A DNA stretch of 30,473 bases. It comes from an uncultured Marvinbryantia sp. Lineage in GTDB: Bacteria > Bacillota > Clostridia > Lachnospirales > Lachnospiraceae. The stretch lies in the NCBI GenBank assembly GCA_934373455.1, contig CAKRON010000021.1, forward strand, positions 1 through 30,473. Direction: 5' to 3'. The notes beneath the pieces were generated by a model. It was given only the letters and a program-made list of their open reading frames with translations, was not told the origin of the DNA and searched no databases. This document shows positions 1-7,559 of the stretch, piece by piece; position 1 is the stretch's first letter; every line of letters starts with the position of its first letter. The position numbers were made by a program, and so were the translations under genes.

Positions 1-205
1 GTTCTCCTCCGGTCAGTTTGATCTTACGTATACCTAAACCAGTCATACATCTGCTGATTCTGGTAATCTCATCATAAGTCAGAATTTCTTCATGCGAGAT
101 CTGCACAACTCCATTTTCCGGCATACAATAGACGCACCTGAGATTACATCGATCTGTAATGGATATCCGCAGATATTCAATCTCTCTTCCAAATCTATCC
201 TTCAT
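1..205 (-). CDS. moaA: GTP 3',8-cyclase MoaA, N-terminal part (cut by window edge)
   Basis: The minus strand reads an open frame from an ATG at 205 to the window edge, about 68 residues. It begins MKDRFGREIEYLRISITDRC and carries the radical-SAM motif CxxxCxxC (Cys20, Cys24, Cys27), followed by a KLTGGE segment, the usual start of MoaA. MoaA carries out the first step of molybdenum cofactor synthesis, rearranging GTP with MoaC to give cyclic pyranopterin monophosphate. The start lies 1 bp after the moaC stop, so the two are almost certainly translated from one message. The C-terminal FeS site is outside the window and cannot be checked. Confidence 0.95.
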   Translation of the reverse strand, partial: MKDRFGREIEYLRISITDRCNLRCVYCMPENGVVQISHEEILTYDEITRISRCMTGLGIRKIKLTGGE

Positions 206-206
206 A

Positions 207-692
207 CTATTCCTTCGGGTTTCGATATAACCCGCTTTTTCCTCCGCTTTTTTCTACCAGATGAATTTCCGTCAGCTCCATAGACTTGTCAATCGCCTTG
301 CACATGTCATAAATTGTCAAAAGCGCTACATTCACACCGGTAAGTGCTTCCATCTCCACACCGGTCTGACCTTCCGTTTTGGCTGTACAGATTGCCGTAA
401 TTTCAAGATTTTCTTCATCCAGTTCAAAATCTACCGAACACTTCTGAATCATCAGCGGATGACACATCGGAATCAGATGAGATGTCTGTTTTACCGCCAT
501 AATGCCAGCCACTCTTGCTACTCCAAGTACATCTCCTTTTTTCACAGTCCCCTGTTTCACTGCATCCATCACAGCCTGACAGACACGAATCTTGCCTTTT
601 GCTACTGCTGTTCTGGATGTCGGTATCTTTCCGGACACATCCACCATAACAGCGTTACCCTTCTGATCAAAATGATTCAGCTTATTCTCCAT
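207..692 (-). CDS. moaC: Cyclic pyranopterin monophosphate synthase MoaC
   Basis: A 161-residue protein of normal MoaC length. Family hallmarks are visible: HFDxKGNAxMVDVS near the N-terminus, the MCHPL segment (about residues 76-80), [13 protein letters not shown] (about 108-120) and the KAIDKSM lysine region (about 132-138). It acts with MoaA to turn GTP into cyclic pyranopterin monophosphate. I chose the ATG at 692 (MENKLNHF); an in-frame GTG at 701 would add three residues. The start overlaps the end of the MOSC gene by 11 bp and the stop is 1 bp before moaA, so the order MOSC-moaC-moaA is a tight operon. Confidence 0.95.
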   Translation of the reverse strand: MENKLNHFDQKGNAVMVDVSGKIPTSRTAVAKGKIRVCQAVMDAVKQGTVKKGDVLGVARVAGIMAVKQTSHLIPMCHPLMIQKCSVDFELDEENLEITAICTAKTEGQTGVEMEALTGVNVALLTIYDMCKAIDKSMELTEIHLVEKSGGKSGLYRNPKE

Positions 693-1137
693 CTGCCTCA
701 CCTGCTGCCTTCTCTATCACAATTTCATCGCCTTCTGTCAATACGCCACCATGAAGTACTCTGGTAAAGATACCTTCTCTTGGCATAATACAGTCACCCA
801 TAATTTTATAAATTTCACATCCACTATGACATTTTTTCCCAATCTGTGTCACTTCTAATAATACTTCTCCGCTGCGAAGTCTGGTGCCAACCGGCAATGC
901 CTTCAGATCGTATCCGCTTACAATCAGGTTTTCTCCAAATGCTCCGTCTTCGATCGGTGCTCCCTTTGCCTTGAATTCTTCTATTTTTTCATAAGAAAGA
1001 AGACTCACCTGGCGATGCCACTTGCCGGCATGGGCGTCCTTCTCGATTCCAAATTCTTCAATCAGTCTGGCACTATGTACATTCTTTTTCTGTGTACCTT
1101 TCTTCTCACTGATATTTACCGCCATAATCTTTCCCAT
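682..1137 (-). CDS. MOSC domain protein (molybdenum cofactor sulfur handling)
   Basis: A 151-residue single-domain MOSC protein. The GAFGENL motif and the cysteine-rich stretch [16 protein letters not shown] are visible, the latter giving the conserved cysteine expected in MOSC domains. MOSC proteins bind molybdenum cofactor or move sulfur to it; the exact reaction here is not shown. The ATG at 1137 follows a strong AGGAGG with 8-bp spacing, which decides it over the upstream ATG at 1155. It is the first gene of the MOSC-moaC-moaA operon and is divergent from fdhD, so cofactor synthesis and sulfuration factors share an intergenic control region. Confidence 0.85.
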   Translation of the reverse strand: MGKIMAVNISEKKGTQKKNVHSARLIEEFGIEKDAHAGKWHRQVSLLSYEKIEEFKAKGAPIEDGAFGENLIVSGYDLKALPVGTRLRSGEVLLEVTQIGKKCHSGCEIYKIMGDCIMPREGIFTRVLHGGVLTEGDEIVIEKAAGEADGE

Positions 1138-1166
1138 TATTATTTCCTCCTTCATCCCTCAATTCG

Positions 1167-1219
1167 CTCTTTCGAAACAAAGAGATGTTTGTTATACTAT
1201 GTCTATCATACCACATAGT
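1167..1219. promoter_or_regulatory. Divergent promoter region with two inverted repeats (MOSC-moaC-moaA / fdhD)
   Basis: Two dyads lie between the divergent genes. ACTATGT (1196-1202) and ACATAGT (1213-1219) form a perfect 7-bp inverted repeat with a 10-bp spacer. CTCTTT (1167-1172) and AAAGAG (1179-1184) form a 6-bp one. A plus-strand -10-like TATACT (1193-1198) overlaps the first dyad, with a weak TTCGAA at -35 (1171-1176). A minus-strand promoter (TTTACT/TAGTAT, 17 bp apart) could use the same dyad. The bound factor is unknown. Confidence 0.45.
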
Positions 1220-1259
1220 AAACATGAATAAAAGAATTGTTTTTTCGATTGGAGAAATT

Positions 1260-2060
1260 ATGTATATTAACGAACAATACCAAAATCTGTCTCTATTAGA
1301 GACAAAAACATATCAATATATCGGAAGAAATGGAGAATCCCATACAGAACAAGAAGAAATATTGAACGAACATATGATGGATGTCTACATAAATGAGCAT
1401 CTGACCATGAAACTTGTTTGTCTGCCCCAGCATCTGACCGAACTGGTTCTTGGAAGACTATTGACAGAACAAATCATCACATCTTCCACAGATGTAGATC
1501 ATATCTATATCTGCGAATATGGAAAACGTGCAAAAGTCTATTTAAAGAAGCCGGCACGCAGTGCACAATCCTCATCCGGTTCCTTTGTAGAAGTGACCCC
1601 TACCTGCTGTACCGGCAATCACATTTTAAATGATTACTTTGTCACAGCCCAAGAACCGCAGTCGCTCACACCGATTTTCTGGAAACCAGAATGGATCTTT
1701 CATATGGCAGATGCGTTTGCAGATGGTTCTCCGCTCCATGGCATTACTTTTGCCACACATAGCTGTATTCTCGCTCAAAAAGAACACATTCTTTTTTCCT
1801 GCGAAGATATCGGACGACATAATGCTTTGGATAAAGTGATCGGATACGCTCTGCGGCACAATATTGACCTGCATCAATGTATGGTATATTCCAGCGGTCG
1901 AATACCTACTGATATGACTTTAAAGGCAATCCATGCAGGGATTCCGGTTCTCTCCAGCAAGGCTTCTCCTACTTCTGAGGCAATTGAACTTGCGAAAAAA
2001 TATGACCTGACCCTGATCTGTGCAGCAAGACGTGATCGAATGAAAGTATTTACTACATAA
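1260..2060 (+). CDS. fdhD: Formate dehydrogenase accessory sulfurtransferase FdhD
   Basis: A 266-residue FdhD. The C-terminal half is very typical: ATHSCILAQ, CEDIGRHNALDKVIGYA, SSGRIPTDM, GIPVLSSKASPTS and ICAARRDRMKVF. FdhD carries sulfur from a cysteine desulfurase to the molybdenum cofactor, which formate dehydrogenase needs for activity. A Cys-supplying enzyme and a formate dehydrogenase are both encoded at 17.7-21.7 kb. The ATG at 1260 has GGAG 5 bp upstream; earlier in-frame ATGs at 1185 and 1224 lack a ribosome site and fall in the promoter dyad. The mid-protein cysteine loop reads TPTCCTGN (Cys116-Cys117), an adjacent pair where E. coli FdhD has CxxC. Confidence 0.93.
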   Translation: MYINEQYQNLSLLETKTYQYIGRNGESHTEQEEILNEHMMDVYINEHLTMKLVCLPQHLTELVLGRLLTEQIITSSTDVDHIYICEYGKRAKVYLKKPARSAQSSSGSFVEVTPTCCTGNHILNDYFVTAQEPQSLTPIFWKPEWIFHMADAFADGSPLHGITFATHSCILAQKEHILFSCEDIGRHNALDKVIGYALRHNIDLHQCMVYSSGRIPTDMTLKAIHAGIPVLSSKASPTSEAIELAKKYDLTLICAARRDRMKVFTT

Positions 2061-2079
2061 TGTTTCTTCCAAACTGTGA

Positions 2080-2118
2080 TTGACATTCGCATATTGAAGT
2101 GATATCATTTTGATATCA
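2080..2118 (+). promoter_or_regulatory. Sigma-A-type promoter with tandem TGATATCA palindromes
   Basis: TTGACA (2080-2085) and TATCAT (2103-2108) are separated by exactly 17 bp. Two identical palindromic octamers TGATATCA, at 2100-2107 and 2111-2118, are spaced 11 bp start to start and cover the -10 box. This is the layout of a cooperative repressor site. The promoter reads the SPFH and ribbon-helix-helix genes. Confidence 0.65.
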
Positions 2119-2151
2119 AATAATTTTGTAAGAATATGGGAGGAAATCATT

Positions 2152-3189
2152 ATGACGGAAAAAATTTTATCAACAAATAAGAATGGCATGCTGGTACTGT
2201 TCCTGACTGTTCTGCTCTATGCAGCTTCTATCGGCGGATGTGTCGGATGCGGCATTGCTTTTGACAAAGGCAATATTTCTGTACTTTCTGTAAGCGGCAT
2301 GGTACTTTGTATTGCCTGGATGTCTCTTGGCTGGATTTTTTTCCTGGGACTAAAGATATTAAAACCTCAGGAAGCCCTGGTTCTGACCCTCTTTGGTAAT
2401 TACATCGGCACCTTAAAAGATCCTGGATTTTATTTTGTGAATCCGTTCTGTGTCAGCGTAAATCCAGCCTCCAAAACACGATTGAGCCAGAGCGGCGACG
2501 TAGATACGAATTCTTCCAAATCGCTTTCCGGCATCTTCTTAAACGGGACAGGTTCTTCTCAGATGTCACTGGACAACAAGAAAGTTTCTCTGAAAATCAT
2601 GACTTTGAATAATTCCCGTCAGAAGATCAACGACTGTCTGGGCAATCCGGTGGAAATCGGCATTGCAGTTACCTGGCGCGTAGTTGATACAGCAAAGGCA
2701 GTTTTTCACGTAGATAATTACAAAGAATATCTATCCCTTCAATGTGACAGTGCCCTGCGCAACATCGTGCGTCTGTATCCTTATGACACCGCACCAGATG
2801 TCGATACTACCGGCGACGGTATTGCAGATGAAGGCAGCCTTCGCGGTTCCAGTGATATTGTTGCATCCCGGATCCGAAGTGAAATTCAGGAAAAAGTCTC
2901 CGATGCCGGTCTTGAAATCATCGAAGCCCGCATCACATATCTTGCCTATGCTCCGGAAATTGCTGCAGTTATGCTCCAGAGACAACAGGCTTCTGCCATC
3001 ATTGATGCAAGAAAAATGATCGTAGACGGTGCTGTGGGAATGGTAGAAATGGCATTAGAACAGCTAAATGAAAAAGGTGTGGTAGAACTGGATGAAGAAC
3101 GCAAGGCAGCCATGGTATCCAATCTTCTCGTGGTTCTCTGCGGCAATCACGATGCCCAGCCTGTCGTAAATTCAGGAAGCTTATATTAA
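2152..3189 (+). CDS. SPFH/Band 7 domain membrane protein
   Basis: A 345-residue protein with two hydrophobic segments near the N-terminus (about residues 13-35 and 45-70). A Band 7/SPFH region follows: [24 protein letters not shown], then [27 protein letters not shown], and later the AARI-like stretch [25 protein letters not shown]. Such proteins form membrane-bound oligomers that scaffold or organise membrane domains; no enzymatic role is implied. The ATG at 2152 follows GGGAGG with 8-bp spacing; the longer frame from 2110 overlaps the promoter. The stop overlaps the start of the next gene by 1 bp. No functional link to molybdenum is evident beyond position. Confidence 0.85.
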   Translation: MTEKILSTNKNGMLVLFLTVLLYAASIGGCVGCGIAFDKGNISVLSVSGMVLCIAWMSLGWIFFLGLKILKPQEALVLTLFGNYIGTLKDPGFYFVNPFCVSVNPASKTRLSQSGDVDTNSSKSLSGIFLNGTGSSQMSLDNKKVSLKIMTLNNSRQKINDCLGNPVEIGIAVTWRVVDTAKAVFHVDNYKEYLSLQCDSALRNIVRLYPYDTAPDVDTTGDGIADEGSLRGSSDIVASRIRSEIQEKVSDAGLEIIEARITYLAYAPEIAAVMLQRQQASAIIDARKMIVDGAVGMVEMALEQLNEKGVVELDEERKAAMVSNLLVVLCGNHDAQPVVNSGSLY

Positions 3190-3395
3190 TGACTGAAAAA
3201 GATAACAAAAAGAAACAGGTTCCCCTGCGTCTCTCTGCCAAATTATATGATGCCATTGCTGCCTGGGCAGAGGATGACTTCCGCTCTGTCAACGGACAGA
3301 TCGAATATTTGCTTACAGAATGTGTAAGACAACGGAAGAAAAATGGAAAATATGTTTCTGAACATCTGGACGAACCACCGGAACTGGATATTTAA
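3189..3395 (+). CDS. Small Arc-like ribbon-helix-helix protein
   Basis: A 68-residue basic protein. The core [20 protein letters not shown], followed by [20 protein letters not shown], matches the beta-strand plus two-helix layout of Arc/MetJ-type DNA-binding proteins, with the strand residues VPLRLS as the DNA-contacting ribbon. The C-terminal tail is acidic. It overlaps the SPFH stop by 1 bp (TAATG), so translation is coupled. Pairs of an SPFH gene and a small Arc-like gene are familiar in Clostridia; the small protein may repress the operon through the TGATATCA pair at 2100-2118 (inference). DNA binding itself is predicted only. Confidence 0.75.
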   Translation: MTEKDNKKKQVPLRLSAKLYDAIAAWAEDDFRSVNGQIEYLLTECVRQRKKNGKYVSEHLDEPPELDI

Positions 3396-3419
3396 AGCTT
3401 ATTATTATTTTTCACGCAA

Positions 3420-3475
3420 AATCACCGTATCAAAGATTTTCTCAACCTTGATACGGTGATTCTTTCATTTATTTT
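3420..3475. terminator. Bidirectional intrinsic terminator
   Basis: A 14-bp perfect stem, AATCACCGTATCAA (3420-3433) with TTGATACGGTGATT (3448-3461), is followed on the plus strand by a T-rich run and on the minus strand by a weaker one (TTTGCGTGAAAAAT). It sits between the convergent ribbon-helix-helix and modC genes and can serve both. Confidence 0.88.
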
Positions 3476-4536
3476 AATAACATCACATCTTTTTCATCTA
3501 TCCCAATCCACATCTCATTTCCTGAAATATGCTTTTGGTACTGCTGCCATTGTTCTTTCGCCACATCTACACGAATCCTGGCTTCTTCTTTCGTAGATAC
3601 GATCAAGATATACGAAAACACGTCCTCTATCACTCTTTCCACTTTACATGGAAATATGTTTTTCGATATGCCACCTGCTTCCGGAAGTACCGGATGTATA
3701 AAGTGACTTCGCACTCCTACACTGCTGGCATCTTCTTTTCCGGCAGTATCACACTTTAAAACAATCCCCCAGTCCAGAGCCATGACTTCACCATTCTCTG
3801 TCACTGCCGCATCCGAGAAATTTTTGCATCCTGAAAGGTATGCTGCTTCTCTGGATGCCGGTGCTGTAAACAATTCTTTTATCGGTACCGGCTCACTGGA
3901 CATTCCTCTGTTCATGACACATACGCGATCGCAAACACGATAAATCTCGTCTCGGTTATGGGATACAAAAAGTGTCGTTGCATCAAACTCTTTCAGCACA
4001 TCTTCCAATTCCAGTTCTAATTTCCAGCGTAAGAACTCATCCAGCGCCGCAAACGGCTCGTCCAGCATCAAAAGTCTGGGTCTTGTCAACAGAATTCTGG
4101 CCAGTGCCACTCTCTGCTGCTGTCCTCCGGACAGTTGAGATGGTTTATGGCGTTCCAATCCCTGCAGACAAAACTTCTCCATCATCTCTTTAATTCTCTT
4201 CTGCTGTTCTTCTTTTCCCAGCTTCTGTCCTCGAATCCCTGCCTGAAGATTCTGTATCACATTCATATTTGGAAATAATGCGTAATTCTGGAATAACAAT
4301 CCAATATGACGTTCCTGAGGTTTCAGGTTGATCTTTTTCTCACTGTCAAAAAAGACCGTTCCATCCAATTCAATCCTGCCTTCATCCGGTGTCACTACTC
4401 CCGCAATACAGCGAAGTGTCATACTTTTCCCACAGCCGGACTCTCCCAGTATTCCTAACACTTCTGCATCTGCCTCAAATTCTGAGTCCAAAACGAAGCC
4501 TCCGAAATCCTTTTTTATTTTTACATAAAGTCCCAT
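3469..4536 (-). CDS. modC: Molybdate ABC transporter ATP-binding protein ModC
   Basis: A 355-residue ABC ATPase with Walker A GESGCGKS (about 31-38), Q-loop LFQNYALFP, signature LSGGQQQR (135-142), Walker B LLMLDEP and H-loop LFVSHNRDE. Roughly the last 60 residues form a TOBE/MOP-like tail, as in ModC. It powers molybdate uptake with ModA and ModB. The gene starts 15 bp after the modB stop, is last in the mod operon, and its stop lies within the terminator's T-rich flank. Sulfate or tungstate specificity cannot be excluded from the ATPase alone; the neighbouring molybdenum cofactor genes support molybdate. Confidence 0.92.
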   Translation of the reverse strand: MGLYVKIKKDFGGFVLDSEFEADAEVLGILGESGCGKSMTLRCIAGVVTPDEGRIELDGTVFFDSEKKINLKPQERHIGLLFQNYALFPNMNVIQNLQAGIRGQKLGKEEQQKRIKEMMEKFCLQGLERHKPSQLSGGQQQRVALARILLTRPRLLMLDEPFAALDEFLRWKLELELEDVLKEFDATTLFVSHNRDEIYRVCDRVCVMNRGMSSEPVPIKELFTAPASREAAYLSGCKNFSDAAVTENGEVMALDWGIVLKCDTAGKEDASSVGVRSHFIHPVLPEAGGISKNIFPCKVERVIEDVFSYILIVSTKEEARIRVDVAKEQWQQYQKHISGNEMWIGIDEKDVMLLK

Positions 4537-4551
4537 TTCTTCTGTACCTCG

Positions 4552-5226
4552 TCATGTCCGCCTTTTCACGGCTGTATTTTTCTTTTCCAGCATATTCACA
4601 GTCAAAAGTACAACGGCTGATATGGCGATATTTACCATGACCCATTTAAATGCCAGCAAATCGTCATTGGTTCTCCATAATTGATATACCGTAGTAGAAA
4701 TCGTTGCTGTCTTACCAGGCGTATAGCCCGCCACCATACTTGTCGCACCGTACTCGCCCAGCGCTCTTGCAAAGGCAAGAACAGTTCCTGCCAATATGCC
4801 CTGACGACAGGCCGGCATACGAATTCTCCAGAAAATATAACTATTAGAAAGTCCCAGTGTCTGTCCGGAATAACCCAATGTTTCATCAAAACTTTCAAAT
4901 GCTCCACGGGCTGTCCGGTACATCAATGGAAATGCCACAATGGTAGCTGCAAAGATTCCGGAATACCAGTTCATAACCAGTTTTGTTCCAAACATGTTAT
5001 AAAACCAGATTCCAAATGGTCTCTTAGAACCCAACAGCAGCAGGATAAAATATCCTACTACTGTGGGTGGCAATACCATTGGCAGAGTTAAAATTACATC
5101 CAGCACGCCTTTGATTGCCGGATGCAGCTTTGCAATATAGTATGCTGCAAAGATTCCGGTGAAAAATACCAGTACACTGGAAATCACTGCAATACGAAGT
5201 GAATTATACAGCGGAAACCAGTCCAT
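4552..5226 (-). CDS. modB: Molybdate ABC transporter permease ModB
   Basis: A 224-residue permease with about five to six hydrophobic segments. The permease loop reads RIRMPACRQGILAGTVLAFARALGEYG, the ATPase-contact motif of ModB/CysT-type permeases, followed by ATSMVAGYTPGKT. It forms the channel for molybdate. Its ATG overlaps the modA stop by one base (TAATG), and modC follows after 15 bp, so the three are translationally linked. Confidence 0.93.
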   Translation of the reverse strand: MDWFPLYNSLRIAVISSVLVFFTGIFAAYYIAKLHPAIKGVLDVILTLPMVLPPTVVGYFILLLLGSKRPFGIWFYNMFGTKLVMNWYSGIFAATIVAFPLMYRTARGAFESFDETLGYSGQTLGLSNSYIFWRIRMPACRQGILAGTVLAFARALGEYGATSMVAGYTPGKTATISTTVYQLWRTNDDLLAFKWVMVNIAISAVVLLTVNMLEKKNTAVKRRT

Positions 5227-6041
5227 TATTCTGCCTCAACCATAGTAAATCCAACGCCCTCAAACACTTCAGCACACGCATCTGTCGTCAGATAATCCAG
5301 AAATGCTTTTGCTTCATCCGGATGTTCTGCTGTCTTTAAAACTGCTGCTGGATAGATAACCTGTTTGCAAAGATCACTGTCAGCCAGATCTACAACGGTA
5401 AGTCCTGCAGAATATGCATCTGTTGCATAGATAATGCCTGCATCCACGCTGCCTTCACTGATCTGTGTAGTTACTTCTTTTACATTAGAACCATAGGTAA
5501 TCTTTTTATCCGCTTCCAGCTGATCCAGAATACCCAGATTTGTCAGAATCTCTTCAGAATATGCGCCCACCGGTACATCTTCATTTCCAAGGCAAAGTAA
5601 ATTCAGTTTATCTGTTCCCAGATCTTCAAAGGACTGAATATCTGCCGGATTATCTTCCGGTACTGCTAATACGACTTTATTTTCCAGCAAATTTATTCTG
5701 GTTGCATCATCGACAAAATCCAGCCCCTTTTCATTTACAGAAGGATCTGCTGTGATATCCAGCTGATTCATCTGCTTCTGAGCTGCTGAAATAAACAGAT
5801 CGCAGTCTGCACCTTCTTCAATCTGTGTCTTTAATGTTCCTGAAGAATCGAATGTAAATACCAGATTCACATTTGGCTCAACCTCTTTATACATTTCCTG
5901 AATTTCTGTCAATGTCTCTGTCATAGATGCTGCTGCAAATACCACCACATCTGTCTGTTCTTCCGCTGATACTCCCATGCACATCCCAGATACAAATACT
6001 CCTGTTAATAATAATGCTTCTGCTTTCTTCCAAGTATTCAT
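5226..6041 (-). CDS. modA: Molybdate-binding protein ModA
   Basis: A 271-residue extracellular binding protein. It starts with a signal peptide (lysine pair, hydrophobic run, VSA/EE cleavage near residue 27). The mature part has VVVFAAASMTETLTEI, FDSSGTLKTQIEEGA and DVPVGAYSEEILTNLG, all typical of ModA. It captures molybdate outside the membrane for ModBC. There is no clear lipobox: the only cysteine near the signal region is in VSGMCMG, so membrane attachment is uncertain. Its start is preceded by AGGAGG and by a consensus promoter with a large dyad (6092-6136). ModA/WtpA-like tungstate binding is possible. Confidence 0.93.
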   Translation of the reverse strand: MNTWKKAEALLLTGVFVSGMCMGVSAEEQTDVVVFAAASMTETLTEIQEMYKEVEPNVNLVFTFDSSGTLKTQIEEGADCDLFISAAQKQMNQLDITADPSVNEKGLDFVDDATRINLLENKVVLAVPEDNPADIQSFEDLGTDKLNLLCLGNEDVPVGAYSEEILTNLGILDQLEADKKITYGSNVKEVTTQISEGSVDAGIIYATDAYSAGLTVVDLADSDLCKQVIYPAAVLKTAEHPDEAKAFLDYLTTDACAEVFEGVGFTMVEAE

Positions 6042-6091
6042 ATTACATTCCTCCTTCTCGTTATTTTTTACAAAAATACTCGATTGCTAAA

Positions 6092-6136
6092 ATTATATCC
6101 CCGTTAGTAAAAAATGTCAATATTTCACTAACAGGG
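6092..6136 (-). promoter_or_regulatory. mod operon promoter with operator-like dyad
   Basis: On the minus strand TTGACA (6120-6115) and TATAAT (6097-6092) are perfect consensus boxes with 17-bp spacing. A dyad flanks the -35 box: CCCCGTTAGT (6099-6108) and ACTAACAGGG (6127-6136) match as an inverted repeat at 9 of 10 positions with an 18-bp spacer. One arm lies in the promoter spacer, the other just upstream of -35, so occupancy would block RNA polymerase. The adjacent ModE-like gene is the obvious candidate regulator. Confidence 0.78.
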
Positions 6137-6146
6137 ATGCGTTTTT

Positions 6147-7043
6147 TTATTGATAATCCTGAAAATATATATCAAAGAAATTCTGACTAATCCGTTTGAT
6201 ATCTTCCAGCATGGCATGATAGCGATTCATGAATTCTCTTCCTTCTTCGGTAATCGTAGAATTCCCGCCATGGCGCCCTCCATTATAACGGTTCAAAAAC
6301 TGGAAACCCATCTGTTCTTCCGCACGATTCAGCAATTTCCAGCATTTGGAATAGGACATTCCCATATGCTTTGCCGCCGCCTGTATCGATCCCGTCTCAT
6401 CGATAAATTGAAGCAGATGAAACAAACCCGGTCCGAAAAAATCCTCTGTCTTAGATAATACAAGTTTTGTTTTCAAACTTAAAGCTCTGGAATCACGAAT
6501 CTGGCGAACATAAGTTCTTACTTTTTCCAGCTGAGCAGTCTCCGTGATATCATACAGAATTCCATCGTCGTTCACATCTAACAAGCATTCTTTCTCCGAC
6601 GCCCAACACATCTGTAACCGTATTTTTCCAGGAGTGTGATCATAAGATAAAATCGTATTCTCGCTGCATTCCATCAGTCTCCCTATGGTTTCTAATTTAA
6701 ATGCAGGACATTCCACCGGAATCACAAGCACACTATCACAGAGCTGTTCCCTGGCTGTCTTTATACCCACCTGCGCCGACGCCATCCAATCATGCCTGTT
6801 ATACTCCTGGTCTTCTACAAAGATCACACCATTATGGCAGATATGGTTTTTCAGCACTGCGGCCTGATAACCTCCAACTACAATAATCGGTGATATTTCT
6901 GCCTTTCGGAGTATATGAATTTCTCTTTTGATTACCGTCGTTCCTTCTAAAGACAGCATAGGAAGAAAGGTTTCCAGTTCTTCATTTCCCATTTTATCCT
7001 GGGTCAGATCCTGCGCAGCCACAATCACTGCTCCTACATTCAT
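6147..7043 (-). CDS. Fusion of degenerate MobA/MocA-like nucleotidyltransferase domain and ModE-like DNA-binding domain
   Basis: A 298-residue two-domain protein. Residues 1 to about 190 have the fold signature of MobA/MocA molybdopterin nucleotidyltransferases (GAVIVAAQ start, VVGGYQ, QEYNRHDWMASAQVGI). The NTP-binding loop LAAGxSxRMG is degraded to VAAQDLTQDKMG, and the usual metal-binding Asp region reads VIPVECP. Residues about 195-290 are a ModE/LysR-type winged helix: FGPGLFHLLQFIDETGSIQAAAKHMGMSYSKCWKLLNRAE, then RYNGGRHGGNSTITEEG. It probably senses molybdenum or cofactor status and represses the mod promoter just downstream. It begins 3 bp after mobB. Whether the first domain is still an enzyme is doubtful. 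Confidence 0.8.
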   Translation of the reverse strand: MNVGAVIVAAQDLTQDKMGNEELETFLPMLSLEGTTVIKREIHILRKAEISPIIVVGGYQAAVLKNHICHNGVIFVEDQEYNRHDWMASAQVGIKTAREQLCDSVLVIPVECPAFKLETIGRLMECSENTILSYDHTPGKIRLQMCWASEKECLLDVNDDGILYDITETAQLEKVRTYVRQIRDSRALSLKTKLVLSKTEDFFGPGLFHLLQFIDETGSIQAAAKHMGMSYSKCWKLLNRAEEQMGFQFLNRYNGGRHGGNSTITEEGREFMNRYHAMLEDIKRISQNFFDIYFQDYQ

Positions 7044-7046
7044 ATT

Positions 7047-7559
7047 TTATTTACTCCATTTCTCCATAATATAATCTGTCAGTCTGCCTGTTTCTTCCAA
7101 ACCAAAAAATGGAATACCAGATAACATCTCTCCCAGTTCTTCCGGTCTGTAATCTGTCACAATCCCCCACAAATACGACGGATCACATACTGATGTCGAA
7201 GAATTCATTCTTCGAACCACCTCGATCTTCGGATATTCTGAATACTTAAATCCTTCCAGCAATATTACATCCGCTTCCGGAAATGTCTGTATCAGTTTTT
7301 CTGCTGATGGTACTGGCATATATTTAATTACCATATGTTTCTGTTCGGAAAATACACAGGTACCGTAAGCCCCGGCCTGAGCGTATTTCCAACTGTCAGT
7401 ATCCGGCACATCTGCCTGGAAATCATGACCGTCATGCTTAATAACCGCCACTTCCAATCCTCTTTTTTTTAATTCTGGCAAAAGCTTCGTAATCAAAGTT
7501 GTCTTTCCGGAATTTTTCACTCCGCTTACTGCCAGAATCCGTTGTTTTTTCTGTCTCAT
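7047..7559 (-). CDS. mobB: Molybdopterin-guanine dinucleotide biosynthesis adaptor MobB
   Basis: A 170-residue P-loop protein with Walker A GVKNSGKTT near the N-terminus, then VAVIKHDGHDFQADVPDTDSWKY, and VILLEGFKYSEYPKIEVVRR, all typical of MobB. MobB binds GTP and assists attachment of the nucleotide to molybdopterin; it is an accessory, not the transferase. Its ATG overlaps the moeA stop by 4 bp (ATGA), and the MobA/ModE fusion starts 3 bp after its stop. Confidence 0.92.
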   Translation of the reverse strand: MRQKKQRILAVSGVKNSGKTTLITKLLPELKKRGLEVAVIKHDGHDFQADVPDTDSWKYAQAGAYGTCVFSEQKHMVIKYMPVPSAEKLIQTFPEADVILLEGFKYSEYPKIEVVRRMNSSTSVCDPSYLWGIVTDYRPEELGEMLSGIPFFGLEETGRLTDYIMEKWSK

